DNA from: Bacteroidia bacterium | GTDB lineage: Bacteria > Bacteroidota > Bacteroidia > Bacteroidales > JAPLDU01 | DNA: 64,000 bases | Direction: 5' to 3' | Assembly (NCBI GenBank): GCA_026391255.1 | Contig: JAPLDU010000001.1 | Coordinates: 42,901 to 106,900 of the forward strand | Part shown: positions 1 to 8,922 of the stretch, in pieces | Layout of the letters: every line of letters starts with the position of its first letter | Position numbering within the stretch: the first letter of the stretch is position 1 | Notes under the pieces: model-generated | Databases searched by the model: none | What the model saw: only the letters and a program-made list of their open reading frames with translations | What the model was told of the DNA's origin: nothing | Position numbers and translations under genes: made by a program

Positions 1-86
1 GGGAGGGTAAATAAATTAAATTATACGCTAATAATCAAACTCTTAATAAAATTCAAAACAGTTTCTAATAATCTTAAACCGGAATA

Positions 87-1445
87 ATGATTAGATGGAT
101 TGCAGGGTTACTATTTGTTGCACTGAGTATGGCAGGTGTGCATCAGGTTTTTGGCCAGAATGAAAAGGTCATTGACCAGGTGGTTGCCGTTGTAGGTAAT
201 AAAATTATTCTCATATCTGATATTGAAGCTCAATATCATCAATTAAAAGAACAGGGATATATTTCTCAAGGGGATCCGAAATGCGAGATACTGGAAGAAA
301 TGTTATTTCAGAAACTCTTGCTGAATCAGGCTACTCTTGACAGTCTGGAAGTGACCGACAATCAGGTGGAGTCGGCATTAGAGAACAGATTAAAAATGTT
401 TGTCAACCAGGCAGGGTCGGAGCAAAAATTAGAAGAGTATTTTAATAAATCAATACTTGACATTAAGACCGATCTGAAGGAAATCATCCGTGACCAGATG
501 CTTACACAGAAGATGCAGGGAAAGATCACCGACGATATAAAAGTTACACCATCTGATATAAGGCAGTATTATAACCGTATTCCAAAAGACAGCCTGCCTT
601 TGATTGCTGCAGAATATCAGATTGGGCAAATTGTGAAATACCCGGTGATTACTGAGTCCGAGAAGCTCGAAGTCAAGGAAAAACTACAGAATTTTCGGGA
701 TCAGGTGATTGCAGGGAAGAAAAAATTTTCCACCCTGGCATTCATGTATTCTGAGGATAAGGAATCTGCCAAGAACAATGGAGACCTGGGATTTGTCGGC
801 AGGACTGACCTTGTTCCTGAATTTGCTGCCGCAGCTTTCAGGCTGAGGGAAAAGGACGAAGTATCTAATGTTATTGAAACTCAATATGGTTATCATATTA
901 TTCAGCTCATAGAACGAAAAGGTGAAAAGGTGGATGTAAGACATATACTATTGACACCCAAACCTTCTCCGGAATCAATCAATAAAGCCTCGAATTTCCT
1001 TGACAGCATTGCCACAGTGATTCGCACAGGTAAAATCGCCTTTGATGAAGCTGCACAGAAATTTTCAGAAGATGAAAAAACCAGAAATAACGGGGGCCTG
1101 GTTGTCAATGAAGAGTCAGGAAACTCAAAGCTCACTGCAGATGAAATTGATAAAGTGACCAACATACACCTGAAGAATTTAAAGGTCGGTGAAATTAGCC
1201 CTGCTTTTGAATTAAAGGAAATGAAAGGGAGAATTTCTTATAGGATTATTCGACTGAAAAACCTCATTCCTCCTCATACATCCAATCTGACCGATGATTA
1301 TCAGAGGATACAGGATAATGCACTGGCTGAAAAAAAGCAAAAGGCAGTCGACGAATGGGTCAGTAAAAAACTTCAATCTACCTATGTACACGTGGATGAT
1401 TCATACCATAACTGCAGTTTTAAGAATAAAAAGTGGCTTAAATAA
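87..1445 (+). CDS. surA: SurA-like periplasmic peptidyl-prolyl isomerase/chaperone
   Basis: The 452-aa protein starts with a signal peptide that ends near FGQ. A SurA N-terminal-type helical segment follows (VIDQVVAVVGNKIILISDIE). Two parvulin modules come next: one around residues 170-275 (SEDKESAKNNGDLGFVG, then YGYHIIQLIERK) and one around 280-385 (VDVRHILLTP, FSEDEKTRNNGGLV). The parvulin/SurA family folds or escorts outer-membrane proteins in the periplasm, so that is the likely role. Length and order match Bacteroidota SurA homologues. The start is the first ATG. The following moxR is about 190 nt away and is probably a separate unit. Confidence 0.87.
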   Translation: MIRWIAGLLFVALSMAGVHQVFGQNEKVIDQVVAVVGNKIILISDIEAQYHQLKEQGYISQGDPKCEILEEMLFQKLLLNQATLDSLEVTDNQVESALENRLKMFVNQAGSEQKLEEYFNKSILDIKTDLKEIIRDQMLTQKMQGKITDDIKVTPSDIRQYYNRIPKDSLPLIAAEYQIGQIVKYPVITESEKLEVKEKLQNFRDQVIAGKKKFSTLAFMYSEDKESAKNNGDLGFVGRTDLVPEFAAAAFRLREKDEVSNVIETQYGYHIIQLIERKGEKVDVRHILLTPKPSPESINKASNFLDSIATVIRTGKIAFDEAAQKFSEDEKTRNNGGLVVNEESGNSKLTADEIDKVTNIHLKNLKVGEISPAFELKEMKGRISYRIIRLKNLIPPHTSNLTDDYQRIQDNALAEKKQKAVDEWVSKKLQSTYVHVDDSYHNCSFKNKKWLK

Positions 1446-1638
1446 GCATGAAAGACGGATGATAATTCCCAATAATTAGTATATATAACTGAATAACAAG
1501 TAATAGAATAATATCTTACTACTTAGAATTTTCGGAGTAATAATTGTGAATCTCATTGCATTTACAATTTTTGGAGTTAATTACAGTTATTAGTAATTCA
1601 TTATTACAAAATTTGATTAAGTCAAAAAAACATAACTC

Positions 1639-2604
1639 ATGAATTACAAAAATGATGTGGAAGCTGTTGACAGCCTGAGAAAATCATATGAAACCCTTTT
1701 GAATGAAATAAAAAAAGTCATTTATGGACAGGATGATGTTGTTAAAGAAGTAATAATTTCCATTTTCAGCAAAGGACATTGTTTGCTTGTGGGAGTACCT
1801 GGTCTTGCCAAAACCTTACTTGTTAATACGATAGCTCATGCTCTTGGGCTTACATATAAAAGGATACAGTTTACACCTGACCTGATGCCTTCTGATATTA
1901 TCGGAACTGAAATATTAGGTGAGAACAGGCAGTTCAAGTTTGTAAAAGGACCGTTGTTTGCGAATATCATACTTGCTGATGAGATCAACCGCACACCTCC
2001 CAAGACCCAGGCTGCATTACTTGAAGCAATGCAGGAAAGGGCAGTTACTGCTGCAGGTACGCGATATATACTCGATGAGCCATTTTTTGTACTTGCAACA
2101 CAGAACCCTATCGAACAGGAAGGTACATATCCATTGCCCGAAGCACAGCTCGACAGGTTCATGTTCAATATCTGGCTTGATTATCCTGCATTCAACGACG
2201 AGATCACTATTGTTAAAAATACTACATCACACCTTGATTATGTGGCCGGTAAAGTCATTTCAGGTGAGGAAATTAACGATTTTCAAAATTTGGTACGACG
2301 TATCCCGATTAATGATAACGTGCTGGATTACGCTGTAAAACTTGCTTCTAAAACCAGACCTCATACAAAATATGCTCATCCCCTGGCCGACCAGTATATC
2401 CAATGGGGAGCAGGTCCGCGTGCTTCACAGTTCCTCGTACTGGGAGCAAAAACACATGCCGTATTAAACGGAAAATATTCGCCTGATACTGAGGATATAA
2501 AAGCGGTTGCCAAACCTATTCTAAGGCATCGTATCATAAAAAACTACAAAGCGGAAGCGGAAAATATTACTGTAGAACATATTATTGAAGAATTCCTGAA
2601 ATAG
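1639..2604 (+). CDS. MoxR-family AAA+ ATPase
   Basis: This 321-aa MoxR ATPase has a Walker A (GVPGLAKT, residues about 56-63), a Walker B (ILADEINR) and a sensor-1 asparagine segment (VLATQNPIEQEGTYPLPEAQLDRF). A C-terminal lid follows. MoxR proteins are chaperone-like ATPases that usually act with VWA-domain partners. No VWA or DUF58 gene adjoins it here; the VWA protein at 20.9 kb is far away and on the other strand. The ATG start lies about 190 nt after the SurA-like gene. Confidence 0.9.
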   Translation: MNYKNDVEAVDSLRKSYETLLNEIKKVIYGQDDVVKEVIISIFSKGHCLLVGVPGLAKTLLVNTIAHALGLTYKRIQFTPDLMPSDIIGTEILGENRQFKFVKGPLFANIILADEINRTPPKTQAALLEAMQERAVTAAGTRYILDEPFFVLATQNPIEQEGTYPLPEAQLDRFMFNIWLDYPAFNDEITIVKNTTSHLDYVAGKVISGEEINDFQNLVRRIPINDNVLDYAVKLASKTRPHTKYAHPLADQYIQWGAGPRASQFLVLGAKTHAVLNGKYSPDTEDIKAVAKPILRHRIIKNYKAEAENITVEHIIEEFLK

Positions 2605-2722
2605 CAATATATATATTACATTGCATCTGACCAATATGTCTACAATATGACCCTCACTCCAATTTATCAAATTGGTAAAATATTCCTATCAGTGAGAAGA
2701 AAACTGTGTCCTTTCAGTATAT

Positions 2723-2758
2723 AAAAAAACCGGGCAACGAATATCATCCACTGCCCGG
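2723..2758 (-). terminator. Rho-independent terminator of the lipoprotein gene
   Basis: A perfect stem CCGGGCA/TGCCCGG encloses a 15-nt loop. On the minus strand it is followed by a run of seven T. It lies just past the stop of the lipoprotein gene at 2771. Confidence 0.85.
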
Positions 2759-2770
2759 AAAAATAAGTTA

Positions 2771-3241
2771 TTAATGAACCTGTGATGTAACAGTATAGGT
2801 GTACGTCATTGCTCCTGATCCATAATCAGCAACTTCAGAGTACTTAGCTACAATAGTCATAGAATTGATTGAAATAATGGTGTAACTATCAGTTACTCCA
2901 TTGTCAGTGATGGACAAAATTGTATCGTCAGAATTGAACGACCAGATTCCATTAGTGGTCTGAGGATCGTTAGCGGAGCATTTAGAAGCGCCTTCATCAA
3001 ATGTATATACTCCGTTGGTAGTAAATTTCTGGAGGTCATCTTGTCTGCAAGTTTCCTCCTGGGCAAAAATATCAGTTACAAGAGTGCCATTAATATTCAC
3101 AGCCGGATCAATTGTAACTGCTGTAGTTATCCAGTACTTACCAGTAAGAAGTTCAGTTCTTGATTTTGTCTCATCCTTTTTACAGGAAATTACCACCAAT
3201 ACCAGTGATAAAACGATTAAGAAATGTTGTATTATTTTCAT
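2771..3241 (-). CDS. Lipocalin-like lipoprotein
   Basis: The 156-aa protein has a lipoprotein signal with a lipobox ending VISC at about residue 20, followed by KKDE. The rest is beta-rich with an alternating pattern (GKYWITTAVTID, YTFDEGASKC, IWSFNSDDTILSITDNG). This resembles the lipocalin-like lipoproteins common in Bacteroidota (DUF4923/DUF5004-type). It is probably surface or periplasmic. No ligand can be assigned. The gene stands alone and ends in a strong terminator. Confidence 0.6.
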   Translation of the reverse strand: MKIIQHFLIVLSLVLVVISCKKDETKSRTELLTGKYWITTAVTIDPAVNINGTLVTDIFAQEETCRQDDLQKFTTNGVYTFDEGASKCSANDPQTTNGIWSFNSDDTILSITDNGVTDSYTIISINSMTIVAKYSEVADYGSGAMTYTYTVTSQVH

Positions 3242-3425
3242 ATTATTTGAATTAGGTTAATAAATAATTCTATTTTATACTGCAACATTCAATTTTCAAA
3301 AACACTGAACAAATCTTCATATGCAAAACTACGAATAATTTTATTTATAAATTTAAATTATTCAGATAAGCAAAAAATCACTTGGAAAATATTATGGATG
3401 AAGAATAGAAAATTACTGGTAAGAG

Positions 3426-3499
3426 TCGGGGTGAGAAGACTCGAACTTCCGGCCTCCACGTCCCGAACGTGGCGCGCTAGCCAACTGCGCTACACCCCG
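3426..3499 (-). tRNA. tRNA-Pro (CGG)
   Basis: The reverse complement folds as a cloverleaf with acceptor CGGGGTG/CACCCCG and discriminator A. The anticodon loop TTCGGGA gives CGG. The T arm is GTTCGAGTC. CCA is not encoded. It is the last gene of a three-tRNA cluster. Confidence 0.93.
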
Positions 3500-3506
3500 A
3501 TCTGCG

Positions 3507-3590
3507 TGCCCGGAACAGGACTCGAACCTGCACATCCTTGCGAATACTGGTCCCTGAAACCAGCGCGTCTACCAATTCCGCCATCCGGGC
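3507..3590 (-). tRNA. tRNA-Leu (CAG)
   Basis: This 84-nt class II tRNA has acceptor GCCCGGA, anticodon stem CTGGT/ACCAG with loop TTCAGGG (anticodon CAG), a long variable arm and T loop GTTCGAGTC. CCA is not encoded. Confidence 0.94.
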
Positions 3591-3617
3591 GATTCATAAT
3601 ATCGCTTTCTTTTAAAG

Positions 3618-3701
3618 TGCCCAGGACAAGACTCGAACTTGCACATCCGTACGGACACCAGCCCCTCAAGCTGGCGTGTCTACCAATTTCACCACCTGGG
3701 C
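3618..3701 (-). tRNA. tRNA-Leu (GAG)
   Basis: This 84-nt class II tRNA has acceptor GCCCAGG, anticodon stem CCAGC/GCTGG with loop TTGAGGG (anticodon GAG) and a long variable arm. It is the first gene of the cluster, 11 nt downstream of a TAATTTTG promoter element. Confidence 0.94.
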
Positions 3702-3711
3702 AAATGAGGCG

Positions 3712-3719
3712 CAAAATTA
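3712..3719 (-). promoter_or_regulatory. -7 promoter element of the tRNA cluster
   Basis: On the minus strand TAATTTTG matches the Bacteroidota -7 consensus TAnnTTTG. It ends 11 nt before tRNA-Leu(GAG). No good -33 TTTG is seen at 19-21 nt. Confidence 0.5.
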
Positions 3720-3762
3720 TATTAATTTTCATATTTATAAGATTTTTTATATGATTATCCAA

Positions 3763-4669
3763 ATATTAATTACGATCAACAATATTCTTTATAATTAATC
3801 AGTCAACTCTAATATTATCGATAGCTATTCTTAAATCTCTTTACTTTTTAAAATAATAAGAACATAATGAACTTGCTTATAATTTTTGGAATTGCTAATA
3901 ATTCTTTGAATAGTTATTTCATTCAATAAGATTAAAATAACTATAAAAAGGGGAGAACCTTTCCAAATTGTAAAAAATATCAAAAATTTACTCATTTTAT
4001 TTAAAATTTCAATTTTTCATCTAACCAGAAGATTTAAAAAAACCATATGAATATTTAAAAAGATTAATTCAGTTAACTTTTACTTATGTGAACGCATATT
4101 TACCTTATTAAAAAGATAGTTAAAATGTTCAGTAAATAATATTAACCGTATTAACTAGCATAAATTAACCATTCTATTAACTTTACAAATATATTTTGAT
4201 GTTTTGTTTATTCTGTAAATTAATGATTTTAATTAATGATAATCAGTAATATATTCATTACTACCTAAACACTAATATTCCATAATTCTTCAAATAAAAG
4301 TGAAATGAAAAGAATACTTCATTTATATGAAATAATATTTATATATAATTCATATTATCAGTATTTTATATTTATTATCTAAATATCAAATCAAATATGA
4401 AATGTAATTAATTGGTAGTTCATAAAGACAGAAGATATCTTCAACTGCAGATAACTTTTTTATTTATCTGATTACAAGCATAATATTAAATATTATTATT
4501 GACCGGAATATTATAATGATTAATATAATCAACATTGCTAATTGTTTTGATTATTGATTAATAATCAATTAAAAAGAATTTTCTATATAATTTAGTATCA
4601 CATCGGAAAAATTAACTATAGTTAAATATTATATTCTATTAGTTAAGTGTATTTAATTAAAAATATATT
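3763..4669. other. AT-rich gap of about 0.9 kb without a recognised gene
   Basis: No convincing ORF, RNA gene or terminator can be read here. The base composition is extremely AT-rich, with many TAAT and ATTAAT runs. It separates the tRNA cluster from the XRE regulator. I see nothing else that I can support. Confidence 0.5.
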
Positions 4670-4677
4670 TACTTTTG
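4670..4677 (+). promoter_or_regulatory. -7 promoter element of the XRE regulator
   Basis: TACTTTTG matches TAnnTTTG and lies 17 nt before the ATG at 4695. It falls inside the longer ORF that begins at 4647, so that earlier start would be upstream of the transcript. This favours 4695. Confidence 0.5.
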
Positions 4678-4694
4678 TCAATAGGATTAAATTT

Positions 4695-5111
4695 ATGAAA
4701 GAAAGATTAATTCACCTGATTGAGCTCTTAAAATATAGAACACAAAATGATTTTGCAGCACGTATCGGACTTTCGGGATCCATTATATCACAGTACATTT
4801 CAGGGTTAAAGGAGCCAGGAAATAAGTTCTGGCGGGCACTGGCCATGATACACCCAGAAGTAAATCCTGAATGGCTGAGAGACGGAACTGGGTCTATGCT
4901 AAGGTCTGCGACTGTTTTGCAACCAAGTTTGCCTTTTGAATCGATTTTGTCAAATAACACTGAAAATGGAGCACAAATCCCTGAAAATAAAGCAGTAAAT
5001 AAAGAAAAAGTAATCGAAAAAGCACTTCCGGAAGAGAAAAAAAATGTAAAAATTGATAAAATCATCATATTTTTCTCGGATAAGTCATTCCAGGAATTTC
5101 ATCCAGGATGA
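4695..5111 (+). CDS. XRE-type helix-turn-helix protein
   Basis: From the preferred start this is a 138-aa protein. Residues about 1-60 form a Cro/C1-type HTH: the RTQNDFAARIGLSGSIISQY helix pair followed by ISGLKEPGNKF. WLRDGTGSM is typical of phage-repressor-like Bacteroidota regulators. The C-terminal 60 residues are Lys/Glu-rich and look disordered. The tail lacks a peptidase or ligand domain. The target is unknown. It stands alone after a long AT-rich gap and 41 nt before pyrD. Confidence 0.75.
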   Translation: MKERLIHLIELLKYRTQNDFAARIGLSGSIISQYISGLKEPGNKFWRALAMIHPEVNPEWLRDGTGSMLRSATVLQPSLPFESILSNNTENGAQIPENKAVNKEKVIEKALPEEKKNVKIDKIIIFFSDKSFQEFHPG

Positions 5112-5132
5112 TCAGAATTTGAAATAGCTCCT

Positions 5133-5140
5133 TATTTTTG
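5133..5140 (+). promoter_or_regulatory. -7 promoter element of pyrD
   Basis: TATTTTTG matches TAnnTTTG and lies 12 nt before the ATG at 5153. The alternative first codon at 5138 overlaps it and is therefore unlikely. Confidence 0.45.
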
Positions 5141-5152
5141 CAAAAAAAGAGC

Positions 5153-6214
5153 ATGTACAAACTCATCTTCCGAAAGATATTTTTCCTGTTTCAGCCAGAA
5201 TCAATTCATAATTTTGTTGTATTTATTTTAAAACTGATAAACCTGTTGCCTGGATTTAGAATTGTTTTAAATATTTTTTACAGGGTTCGTGATCCACGTT
5301 TGGAAAAAAACGTATTCTCATTAAGGTTTAAAAACCCGGTGGGAATTGCAGCGGGTTTTGATAAGGATGCCGAAGTGTCTGATAGTCTGGAAGCATTTGG
5401 CTTTGGTTTTATTGAAATAGGTACAGTGACTCCAAAAGCTCAGCCTGGTAATGAAAAGCCACGTTTATTCAGGCTTAGGAAGGACCAGGCATTGATCAAC
5501 CGCATGGGATTTAATAACAAAGGAATGCGGAATGCAGCAGGGAATCTGAGTAAAAGGAAAAGCAATGTGATCATTGGTGGTAATATAGGGAAAAACAAGC
5601 TGACTTCCATTGAAAATGCAATGGATGATTACCTGCAGTGTTTTATGGCTCTTTATCCTTATGTAGATTATTTTGCTGTTAATGTGAGTTCACCGAACAC
5701 ACCTGGGTTGCGGAACCTTCAGGAAAAAGAGCCATTGAGGGAATTATTGCATGCTATAATGACAGTCAATAAATCAATGGATAAGATAAGACCTGTCTTG
5801 CTGAAAATTGCACCGGATCTGACAAATGAACAGCTTGACGATATTATTTCCATTGTTAAAGAGACAGGAATTCATGGCATTATTGCAACTAACACAACAA
5901 TCTCTAGAGATTATCTGAACTATGATGAGGCAAGAGTTGAAAGCTTCGGAAGCGGTGGTTTAAGCGGAAAGCCATTGTGTGAAATGTCAACAAAGGTAAT
6001 CAGATACATTATTGAAAAATCAGGAAACACAATTCCGGTAATTGCTTCAGGGGGAATATTTAATGCAATTGATGCCAGAGAAAAACTAAATGCTGGTGCT
6101 TCATTGGTTCAGGTTTACACGGGTTTTATCTATGAAGGGCCATCAATTGCAAGAAAGATTAATAAAGGATTGCTCAGAGAATTAGATTCTGTCAAAGAAC
6201 AATCAAAGAATTGA
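5153..6214 (+). CDS. pyrD: Dihydroorotate dehydrogenase (quinone), class 2
   Basis: The 353-aa FMN enzyme oxidises dihydroorotate to orotate with quinone as acceptor, in pyrimidine synthesis at the membrane. An N-terminal hydrophobic helix segment (residues about 1-45) is typical of class 2. FMN and active-site motifs are visible: [32 protein letters not shown] with the catalytic serine, [13 protein letters not shown] and IASGGI. The start at 5153 is chosen because a -7 element lies just before it. The 3' end overlaps the convergent HAD gene by 23 bp. Confidence 0.94.
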   Translation: MYKLIFRKIFFLFQPESIHNFVVFILKLINLLPGFRIVLNIFYRVRDPRLEKNVFSLRFKNPVGIAAGFDKDAEVSDSLEAFGFGFIEIGTVTPKAQPGNEKPRLFRLRKDQALINRMGFNNKGMRNAAGNLSKRKSNVIIGGNIGKNKLTSIENAMDDYLQCFMALYPYVDYFAVNVSSPNTPGLRNLQEKEPLRELLHAIMTVNKSMDKIRPVLLKIAPDLTNEQLDDIISIVKETGIHGIIATNTTISRDYLNYDEARVESFGSGGLSGKPLCEMSTKVIRYIIEKSGNTIPVIASGGIFNAIDAREKLNAGASLVQVYTGFIYEGPSIARKINKGLLRELDSVKEQSKN

Positions 6215-7031
6215 CAGCATTAGCTAAAGCGCTATTCTGTTCACCATCTGACATCCGATACTGAGTAATTAATTCATCCGGTGAACCCTCAACAACAAAA
6301 CTGTATGCTGTCCATGCCAAAAGGTCTGAATCATTATAATCGTTACCAATACTCATACTTCGGCTCTGATCAATTGATAAAAATTCACACAACAAGGCAG
6401 CTGCCGAAGCTTTTGAAACATTCCCCGGAAAAACCTCCATCCAAATTGATCTGCCATTAATTGGGGAAGTTGTACGAATAAGTTTAATATTCAATGAATT
6501 AATCAATAATTTGCCACTTAGAAAATCAAACCAGTCTTTATTTTCATCAATAATCCCTACAAACTGACAAGCCTGATCAGGTAAACTGCTAATATCTGTT
6601 AATTCAGATACGTAATCTCTATATATGTCACATCGTTTAATAAAATCATGATTATTTAGGCTGAACTGCTTATAATGGAAACGGTGATTCTCAGGAATAG
6701 GATCATGGATCATAAAATCGACCTGGTAACAGAAAAATATTCGACCAACTTCCTGAATTTCTTTTTGATATAAATGGCAGGAGTGAAGAAGAATTTTGTT
6801 TTTCCAGTCCAGAATACCTGAACCTGAAGAAAAGATCAGGTAATCAACCGGAAAATCATCTGAAATTACTTTAGATATTGAATAGACAGACCTGCCAGTT
6901 GCAATGACTCTTGTTATTCCTGATTTTCCCAATTTGACAAGTATATCATAATCTGGTTCAGAAATTTTCCGTTCACGTGTAAATAATGTGCCGTCAAAAT
7001 CTGTAAATACAATGGACAAGAGTGGTTTCAT
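6192..7031 (-). CDS. Cof-type HAD-superfamily phosphatase
   Basis: This 279-aa HAD hydrolase has motif [10 protein letters not shown] with the nucleophile Asp, motif II near VIATGRS, and motif [15 protein letters not shown] large C2-type cap lies between them (residues about 85-195). Cof enzymes dephosphorylate sugar phosphates or cofactors; the substrate here is unknown. It is convergent with pyrD, with the two coding ends overlapping. Confidence 0.85.
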   Translation of the reverse strand: MKPLLSIVFTDFDGTLFTRERKISEPDYDILVKLGKSGITRVIATGRSVYSISKVISDDFPVDYLIFSSGSGILDWKNKILLHSCHLYQKEIQEVGRIFFCYQVDFMIHDPIPENHRFHYKQFSLNNHDFIKRCDIYRDYVSELTDISSLPDQACQFVGIIDENKDWFDFLSGKLLINSLNIKLIRTTSPINGRSIWMEVFPGNVSKASAAALLCEFLSIDQSRSMSIGNDYNDSDLLAWTAYSFVVEGSPDELITQYRMSDGEQNSALANAVNSLIVL

Positions 7032-7149
7032 ATTACTGTCAAAACTACTAATATTCTTTGTTTTTTTCGTTAATCACAAGATATTAAGACATTTTACATT
7101 ATTAATAAAGTCTTATAATTAATATTATGTTAAATAGTAATTATTGAAA

Positions 7150-7178
7150 TAAAGGAGAAGCATTCAATGCCTCTCCTT
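7150..7178 (-). terminator. Rho-independent terminator after the TPR gene
   Basis: Stem GGAGAAGCAT/ATGCCTCTCC (one wobble) has a 3-nt loop. On the minus strand TTTATTTC follows. It lies 6 nt past the TPR-gene stop. Confidence 0.8.
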
Positions 7179-7183
7179 CGATA

Positions 7184-8758
7184 TTATTTCTTTTCAAGAA
7201 GATCTTTCATTTCTTTCGCTTTATCATACATCTGCAAGCGGGTGTAAATTATTTGAAGACTTTGTATGGTGGTAACATCTTTATCATTCAGGCTGTGTGC
7301 TTTTTCCAGGTATGGTTTTGCCAGATTTAACTGTTCTTTTGCAGAAGCAATTTCCTGGTCGTATTTCTGTTGCTGATCAGAAGGAATATCATTTGCAGCC
7401 GTAAAATATTCAACCGCTTTGTTATAATACAACGCTCCCAGATTGTACTGTGCATCAAAATAATCAGGCTTAATTTCAAGAGCTTTGTTATATGCTTTAA
7501 TGGCCGCATCTTCATAATTAATATCTGGTTTTTGAGTCGGAACTATTTCTGTCCAGGACTTTACAACTCCATTTTCTAAAATAACAGATATATTTTTATA
7601 CATTAATGTTTCTGTAACTATTTGAGGTTTTGTTTGTTGTATAGATTTTCCTTTTGTACCCGTTTTTGGATTTGAGGCAGGCTTTGCAGGTTGATCTGTC
7701 TTGTCATCCAGGGGCTTCCCAAAAAGCTTGATCACATCATCTTTCTTCATCCCCGTTTTGATGTTATTGATAGGCAATTTTTTCCATTCATCATTCAAAT
7801 TATCGTATAATGAACCTTGTGCAAAATAATAAATATAGTTACCAGGAGATTTCTCAATTGCCACTTTCAGAAACGCTAATTCTTCCGCAGTTTTATTGGC
7901 TTTAGAATAATATTTGACCAGTTCAAGTACCAGTAAATCGCTTTCTTTCGGATATTTATCCATTCCTTCTTTCAAAGCATTTATATACTTAATTGTATCT
8001 TTCTGGTTAATATATCCATTGGCAATTCCCAAATATAAAATATTAGGTTTCAGGTAATCAGCAGTTTTCTTTCCAATAATAGCACCAGGCTTTAATAACT
8101 TGGATAAAACAGTATAATACTCAACTACTTTATCATATTTTTTTGCCTTTTCTGCAGCAAGCGCTGTGTAATAAACAACTGGTGTGTCGAGCCTGGTCAT
8201 TGATGACAGGAACAAAGAAGTCTCAAAATAATCCACTGCTTTTTCATTATCAGTTAAGACGGTCGACTTATATTTTTCTACTCCCTTATTAACAAATACA
8301 TTAGCAAGGCTTGGAAAAATCTCTCCGATAATTTTCATGGTTATTTCCGGATCATCCAAACTTTTCCGATCACTCATCAACTGAGAGAAAACTTTTGCAT
8401 CAGCTTCCTTATTCATTGGATCGAGTGTATGCCATTTTGGATCTTTAAAGTTAAGTACCAATGCTTTTATGTATGAGTTAAATGCAATATCTGCCGCATC
8501 CGGTACCAGGTCACAGAACTTTTTGATTTTGGAAAACATACAGCTATCACTCATCGATTGATAGATCAAACCATTATAATACCATGTCTTGCAAAGGTTC
8601 ATGGTTTTTTCATGCTTGGTAGCACGGTCAATATGTTCTTTAGCTTTAAATAACTCCTTGTATCTCCAATAATTATAAGCGCTTACGACTTCATTAGGCT
8701 GAGCCATTAAAGCATTGAAAACAAAAACAGAGATCAAAACCAAAACAAACCGTTTCAT
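7184..8758 (-). CDS. Exported TPR protein with a BamE/SmpA-like insert
   Basis: The 524-aa protein has a signal peptide ending at MAQ. TPR-like helices fill residues about 25-330 and 410-524 (for example YKSTVLTDNEKAVDYFETSL, AIKAYNKALEIKPDYFDAQYNLGALYYNKA). Between them, residues about 335-405 contain GMKKDDVIKLFGKPLDDK, the signature of the small BamE/SmpA fold, followed by a Lys/Pro-rich linker and short strands. It is probably a periplasmic or outer-membrane-associated scaffold. Function is not known and the neighbours give no clue. Confidence 0.7.
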   Translation of the reverse strand: MKRFVLVLISVFVFNALMAQPNEVVSAYNYWRYKELFKAKEHIDRATKHEKTMNLCKTWYYNGLIYQSMSDSCMFSKIKKFCDLVPDAADIAFNSYIKALVLNFKDPKWHTLDPMNKEADAKVFSQLMSDRKSLDDPEITMKIIGEIFPSLANVFVNKGVEKYKSTVLTDNEKAVDYFETSLFLSSMTRLDTPVVYYTALAAEKAKKYDKVVEYYTVLSKLLKPGAIIGKKTADYLKPNILYLGIANGYINQKDTIKYINALKEGMDKYPKESDLLVLELVKYYSKANKTAEELAFLKVAIEKSPGNYIYYFAQGSLYDNLNDEWKKLPINNIKTGMKKDDVIKLFGKPLDDKTDQPAKPASNPKTGTKGKSIQQTKPQIVTETLMYKNISVILENGVVKSWTEIVPTQKPDINYEDAAIKAYNKALEIKPDYFDAQYNLGALYYNKAVEYFTAANDIPSDQQQKYDQEIASAKEQLNLAKPYLEKAHSLNDKDVTTIQSLQIIYTRLQMYDKAKEMKDLLEKK

Positions 8759-8805
8759 AATAAAAGTTTTAATTATTATAATTCATATAAAAATAACTAT
8801 TCAGG

Positions 8806-8905
8806 TTGTTTAGACTGTAGACTGTCAGGCCTTTAGAAAAGATTAACTTATCAGAATAAAATCAAACATTTAATAGCCTACAGCCTAATAGTCTACAACC
8901 TATCT
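8806..8905. repeat. Family B repeat arms (CTACAGTCT-type), inverted
   Basis: TTTAGACTGTAGACTGTCAG on the left and GCCTACAGCCTAATAGTCTA on the right are approximate inverted copies. They lie in the gap between the TPR gene and gyrA. The same word family recurs near 24.66, 32.43 and 51.87 kb. Confidence 0.6.
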
Positions 8906-8922
8906 GCCTTCAAAAAAAACTA

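Noticed and set aside
3398-3762. ORFs of 118 and 90 aa on both strands over the tRNA cluster
   Set aside because: They read through three tRNAs and repeat tRNA-derived peptides (GTGLEPAHP, RTRLELAHP). They are not coding.
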